A stretch of 64,000 nucleotides of DNA, taken from assembly GCF_001659605.2 (NCBI RefSeq), contig NC_035171.2:26949825-27013824 (forward strand). The letters are read 5' to 3'. The stretch comes from Manihot esculenta. Lineage: Eukaryota > Streptophyta > Magnoliopsida > Malpighiales > Euphorbiaceae. Below the pieces are notes generated by a model. That model was not told where the DNA came from, made no database searches, and saw nothing but the letters and a program-made list of their open reading frames with translations. Positions within the stretch are counted from its first letter, which is position 1. Every line of letters starts with the position of its first letter. Of the stretch, positions 58,946-64,000 are shown piece after piece. The position numbers were made by a program, and so were the translations under genes.

Positions 58946-60999
58946 AATTAATCATTAGTGATAATAATATTTGATAGGATTTAGGATCTTCCTTTCAAGT
59001 GTTTTTAGTATTGAATTTCTCTTATTTTTATTGTGTTATCTATTTATTTTATCAAAATTCCCTTTATTAGAAACTTTTAGATATTTAGGAGCTCTATTTT
59101 TTATTTATTTAATATAAAAACTATTTATGCAAAATTTAATTTTTTTTACTATTTTACGATCTAACTTAAAATTTAAAAATTGATATAATTACAAAAATTC
59201 TTAAATATATCCTATTTTACGACTAAATTTTCAAAATTTTTATTATTGTTTTTCATCATTGTCAATGGACCACAACAAGACTTGTAGTTATTTTTAGTTC
59301 TAAATTTTTTAATTTTTTAAATTTGAAGTGTATGTGTTATTTTCTAAAAGCAGTAACTTTTGCTATTAGACAATATTAGGAGAGCTCATAGGTTTTAAAA
59401 AAATAATAATTTATTTCTCAAATAAATTCATAATTGTTAAGCTTTCATTTTTTTTTTGAAATGGGGAGTGATGGATCTATCAACTTTCATTAACATTATC
59501 TCATTAATAATGCAAACATTTTTTTTACTTATGGTCAGGATTATTGCTCTAGTTTTATTATGCACATCTTTTAACCTAGTAACTTTAATGGTATAGTTTC
59601 GTATATAGATTTAATATATTTAAAAGAAATAATTCTAAATTTTGCAAAAGAAAATCTAAAAATTAAACAAAATTTAAAAAAAAGGGTTAAAACAACAATA
59701 ATGAAAGTAAGCAAGAATGGTAAAAATTACCAAAAATTTGAATGCATGCATGACCAAACAGAGCCACTTTCTTTTGTTTTTAGTATGTGGAAAATAGAGA
59801 AAGGTGGCCATATGATAGAACATTCTCTCGACTTTGTTAATTTTTCTTTCAAGTGGCAGGTGAGAAGTCACAGCTGTAAAGCCTTCTTTTTCAACATCAA
59901 TCATCAATCATCACCATCGAACACTTCCCCTTTACAAGTTTTCCTTCTCAAATCCAAATTTTGATGGGCCCATTTCCATAATTATATTGACTGACTTGTA
60001 GCCTTTTTCTTTTATTATTTTATTTTGAAAAATTTTAATTTAGTCCTTATATTATAAAAATTCAACTTATTACTCCCTTAATTTTTAAATATATATATAA
60101 AACTGTGGTTTTGCAATTATTATAGTTATTTTTAATACTAAAAGGTTAGGAAAATTCTAAAAATTATCATTTCAAAACCACTTTTTTAACACTAAAAAAT
60201 AAGAGCATCTAATTTAGATATTTTATATTTCTCTAATGATTAAAATTAAAGTCATCTGTTAATATATTTTTAAAATTATAGAGATATTTTAATATATTTT
60301 TAAAAATTAAAAAATTAATTAATTAATTTTTGTCCTTTCCCATTTTCCTCATTTACTAATCATGGCCATGCTTTTGCAATTTCGCCGCCGTGCCCCACGG
60401 TGGGTCCAAGTTGTGTTGCTCTTTTTTTTTTTTTTTTTGAAAAATTATCCAATGAGATTTTTTTTTTCATTTGCTTATTTAGGTAATTCTTTCATGAGAA
60501 ATAAGTTAGACCTTAAAAATTAAAATGTACGTTTATTAATAAAATAATTATTTTATTAAACATTCATTGTTAACAAATTGAAAAATATAATATTTGATTT
60601 CATTCACTTTTTATAACAAGTTATTATTTTTCGTAAATTAATTCCATAAATATGATTTTTTTATCATAAGTTTATTTATTATGGACATAGCATATTTTAA
60701 ATGAATATTTTTTTTAAAAAAAATAGAGATAGTATTATACTAACTCCAATAATATATCATTAAAAAATTTATATTTGCATAATGTATAAAATTTTCACTT
60801 GGATTAAATAAGAAAATCTATTAGATTTGCATTTTTTGCAGCTTCAACCTTTCTTTAACCTTATATACTCTACAATTTTTAATACTATAGCAACAAATAC
60901 AAATTATTTAATCCATTAATAAATAACAAAACAAATAATTAATCCATTATAAAATAAAACATTCATGAAATATGCATATAATCACTTTTTATTAATAAA
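58946..60999. other. AT-rich intergenic sequence
   Basis: The frame at 59701-59964 has no recognisable domain. A family-3-like arm (TTTAGTCCTTATATTAT) is at about 60039. A T18 run lies at 60422-60439. Confidence 0.5.
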
Positions 61000-61101
61000 A
61001 TTGATGTAATCGAAAATGAGTTGAAAATAATTGGTCAATCTGAATTAAAAATTGATGTAATCGAAAATGAGCTAAAAATGATTGGTCAATCTATAAAATA
61101 G
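61000..61101. repeat. 51-bp tandem duplication at the edge of a degenerate LTR
   Basis: ATTGATGTAATCGAAAATGA followed by GATTGGTCAATCT-like sequence occurs at 61000 and 61051. The second copy continues into the LTR. Confidence 0.88.
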
Positions 61102-61557
61102 AAAAAGATAAGGAGATTGACGCTTATGGATAGTTACTCTGACGTTTAAGTTACTAAGCTCATCAACAAGGGCGAGTATAAGTAAGTTGCTTTGAACGAA
61201 AAAAAAAGTGTATAAAAATATATACTTTGAATTCTGTGTATATTTTACTTTATACCGTAAAACGTTGAAATTAGTTCATAAATCTTCTGAAAATCCGATT
61301 AGTACCACCTAGTAGATATGAGATAATTATAGGCGTAAATGGAATCTATGATAATTTTATATTATAAAAGACTCGATCGGCTTAAGAGAGTGCGAGTCTT
61401 CTATCATTTCGAGTATCGACCATTATGATATTCAAATATGTTTTTTTATGAATGAGACTTCTCTGATTAAGTATCATAATTTATTAGAATTTTATTACGT
61501 GATTCTGTCATATAGTGACACATAATAGTATATTTTGGGTGAATATTATGTTATATT
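61053..61557 (-). mobile_element. Degenerate solo LTR of the Tat/Retand-like family
   Basis: Follows the other LTRs through ATTGGTCAATCTATAAAAT, GGCGAGTATA, GAAAATCCGATTAGTACC, CTAGTAGATATGAG, ATTATAGGCGTAA and a GGGTGAATATTAT end. No internal element sequence is adjacent, so it is solo or a remnant. Confidence 0.78.
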
Positions 61558-61714
61558 AAAAATAAAATTAAAATTATGAAATGAAAAAATAAAAGTAAAT
61601 ACCTATGCAAACGAAAATAAAATATTAATGATGTAATAGACTTTTTGTAAAATAATTTCGAGGTATGAATTGTCATTGACAAGCCTATACTTGCATTGCT
61701 TCAAGGGACACCGC
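61558..61714. other. Short unassigned spacer
   Basis: AT-rich; nothing recognised. Confidence 0.4.
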
Positions 61715-62043
61715 TGCGTTTGGATAATTTTGTAGAGGGAAAAGAAAGTAAAATGAGAAAAATATTATTTGGTGAAAAATAAAAAATATAGATATATAAA
61801 AGAAGGAAAATGGTGATAAATATAAAAAGTTATATTTGTAATTTTTTAAAAAAATTCATAACTTTTTATTTTCTCTCCAAAATAAGAGAAAATAACTAAG
61901 AAAAAATTATTTTCTTTCTAAAAATTATTTTCTTTCTCCTCTTTTATTTTCCTTTTTTGTCTAAACAAAGTAATGTCACATCAAACTTGTTTTACCTCCA
62001 TTATTTTCTTTCTTTCTCACTTTCCAGCTATCCAAACAAACTA
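61715..62043. mobile_element. MITE with GTTTGGATA / TATCCAAAC inverted ends
   Basis: TGCGTTTGGATAATTTT at the left pairs with CTATCCAAACAAACTA at the right. Adjacent GGGAAAAGAAAG and CTTTCTCACTTTCC also pair loosely. The interior is A/T- and purine/pyrimidine-rich and non-coding, about 330 bp. Superfamily unresolved. Confidence 0.72.
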
Positions 62044-63270
62044 TTAAGTTTAAAGTGAGAAAAGAAAAAAAAAAAAAAACAAATATATGAGATAAGCATA
62101 CGACAATAATTAAGAAAAAAAATATATTATCAACTTGGCTACCCACATGTGAAATTGTTGTACAAATTTCATTTATTTAAGATTATCTTCTAGCATATAG
62201 AGAGGGAATATGCTTGATGCATATGGCAAGATAGACATAAAGAAAGATTGAAAATAAGAAGAAAGAAGAGAAAAAAACAAAAGTTTGAAATGGTCATTTT
62301 TGTAAAATGTGACATTTGCTTGGAAGTTTGCTTCTCAATACATTTGCTAAAATGTGAAGGAAGGGTCCAGAATTTTGTGATTGATTGCCTCTACCAAATT
62401 ATATTCAGACAAAGTTTTTGCAAGACACCTCTTTTCTTACATTTGAAGCTTCCAAAAAATATATATATATGTTGGAATTGATTTTGATGGAAAATTTTTT
62501 CATCACTCACGTGGGGTCTTCATCTATATAAGTTAAATAAAGCTCCCTTAATAGTAATGACTTTTTTTTTTTTTAACAATAGCCACTGCTATCCCATATA
62601 ACTGAATTAGGTAAAAGTTGGATATGAGTTGACCTCTCTACACAGGCTCGTTACAGAAAAAAAAAAAAATTCCCATGCAGCCCAAGACTAAGTAGACTAG
62701 CCACCTTTCTCTTAATGAACCAGCGACAAAAAAATTCCAGATTGCAAATGCTTAACCCAATATGGAAGTATGTCTCTAATGTAATGGAAAAGCTAGCAGC
62801 TAAAACTCCAGCAGCATTATCAGTATGAGTGAGGCAATCAAACGAATTGGCTGTTAGGAAGACCTCTCACACAGCCTAAAACAAAACGTATACTCCTACA
62901 AATGCAAGAGACCCATATGAACCTAGCATTCGACTCCTCAATCAGTGCCGATAGCGGTAGATTCAATCATCGCCAGGGATGAAAAGTTGCTGGCAACCCC
63001 ACGAAATAGAAATGCAAACACAGAGCCAGTAGTGAGGGAGACCAACGACTCCATGCATGCCTTTCTATTCTTTAATATCAAGCAGACCATCGCCAACTAG
63101 CAATCAAGGAAAACAATACCATATAAGCTATAGTCACCACTAAGACTCCAATAGAAACTGACTATATAATAAAACTCTATAAAAGCTAGACGAAAATTAA
63201 TTATACAAATAAAATTATACATTTTAATAGCATTAATAAAATGAGACATTTCTTTTATATTTTTAAAATA
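62044..63270. other. Unassigned stretch
   Basis: 62640-63180 has balanced composition and might be an old retroelement relic on either strand, but no motif is convincing. The frame at 62248-62481 has no recognised domain. Confidence 0.4.
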
Positions 63271-63274
63271 TTTT

Positions 63275-63420
63275 TAGTAAATTACAATTTAATTATTGAT
63301 ATTTAGTGAAATTTATAGTTAGCCTCTATATTTTAAATTTTATTTTTATTAATAAAATAATCCTTAAGTAAAACTTTGTTTTTCTTAATCATGAATTACC
63401 CCAGTATTTTTATAAATTAA
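63275..63420 (+). repeat. MITE-like family 3, partial copy
   Basis: GTAAATTACAATTTAATTAT, TTAGTGAAATTTATAGTTAG, TTATTTTTATTAATAAAATAA follow the arm of the 58640 element. Confidence 0.5.
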
Positions 63421-64000
63421 TTACTTAATATTATAACTATTTATAAGTAAGTATTATATTTATAAATTAATTTCTACTATTTATTAAATTTCAATGTCTT
63501 GAAAACATAATAAATTAAAAATTTATCATTTCCTTTTTTCCTGTTAAATTAAAAAAATAATAATGAGAAAGAAAAAGTTAGATAGAAAATGGGCTTCTTT
63601 AAACTTGAATGTGGATGCATTTTATATCTAAATTCTTGATTTAATTTAATCTTATTATTTTTATATTTTATTTTTTAAAATATAATTTATTGAAATTTAA
63701 TAAAAATGAGAGATTAATTTATAAAAATATAAAGAGTTATTTGTTTTAGTTATAATATTTAAAAATTAATTTATAAAAATATAATGATAAATTATAACTA
63801 CAAGAATTATTTATATATAAAAATATCATAACTAATTTTAAAACTTATGTTTCACTAATCTTTAAGAATTAAAATGTAGTTTATATTAATTAAAAACTAT
63901 TTAAATTGAATATTAAAAAAAAAAACTCTACTTTACGAATGTTTTCAAACACATGAATCTTTTATTACAAATTAAATAGTAGGATTATACTTGAAAAAAT
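63421..64000. other. AT-rich end of window
   Basis: No feature recognised. Confidence 0.5.

Noticed and set aside
59701..59964. 87-codon plus-strand ORF and its 77-codon antisense partner
   Set aside because: No domain, no promoter or splice support, composition like the surrounding spacer.
62640..63180. Balanced-composition stretch as a gene relic
   Set aside because: Tried both strands; no motif held over more than a few residues.

Overview
The window looks like about 64 kb of an AT-rich eudicot plant nuclear chromosome. The evidence is an extensin-type cell-wall gene with GT-AG introns, plant families of LTR retrotransposons, LINEs, SINEs, hAT elements and MITEs, and no bacterial-style gene packing. 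A Euphorbiaceae host (cassava or rubber-tree type) is a guess from overall style. Only one gene is clearly intact. Most of the rest is layered, decayed transposon sequence separated by A+T-rich DNA.

Layout, left to right. 1-7590: the 3' part of a decayed Ty1/Copia element (integrase, reverse transcriptase, RNase H, polypurine tract, 3' LTR) on the + strand, split by a complete 4.67-kb hAT element at 348-5017 with a perfect 8-bp target duplication. 7591-9100: a possible 5' end of a minus-strand housekeeping gene (site II and telo-box promoter plus one candidate exon). 11720-15170: a truncated Tat/Retand-type LTR abutting a 5'-truncated L1-type LINE, which is interrupted by a 1.2-kb solo LTR. 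15290-29780: dispersed fragments, including LINE pieces, an old Ty3/Gypsy LTR-like stretch, a long-TIR MITE, three copies of an AT-rich MITE-like family, SINEs and a solo LTR. 29781-34999: a minus-strand Ty3/Gypsy element of Tat/Retand type with two LTRs and gag, no pol, and about 2 kb of internal tandem repeats. 38353-42175: the 3' half of a second element of the same family, carrying an antisense Transposase_28-like ORF with its own TATA box and intron between pol and the 3' LTR. 42180-49990: AT-rich spacer with MITEs and SINEs. 50139-54717: the extensin gene. 55490-64000: SINEs, two more solo LTRs and MITEs.

The central gene is best read as one two-exon gene of 1260 codons, not two adjacent extensins. 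The first exon encodes a signal peptide, a YEYK/YYYK SPPPP-repeat extensin domain and the first part of a Pollen Ole e 1 domain. A 796-bp phase-1 intron cuts that domain. The second exon completes it (six cysteines in all) and continues into a second extensin domain that ends in YYYH-SPPPP-VK repeats. The product should be a secreted, heavily hydroxyprolinated and glycosylated, tyrosine-crosslinkable wall protein with a folded Ole e 1 module between two rod-like arms.

The repeats record an order of events: Copia then hAT; LINE then solo LTR; LINE then MITE. The Tat/Retand-like family appears five times (about 11.7, 29.8, 34.4, 38.4 and 61.0 kb), always in the same orientation. Element ends and duplications given to the base were read directly. 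Limits described as approximate come from visual comparison only.
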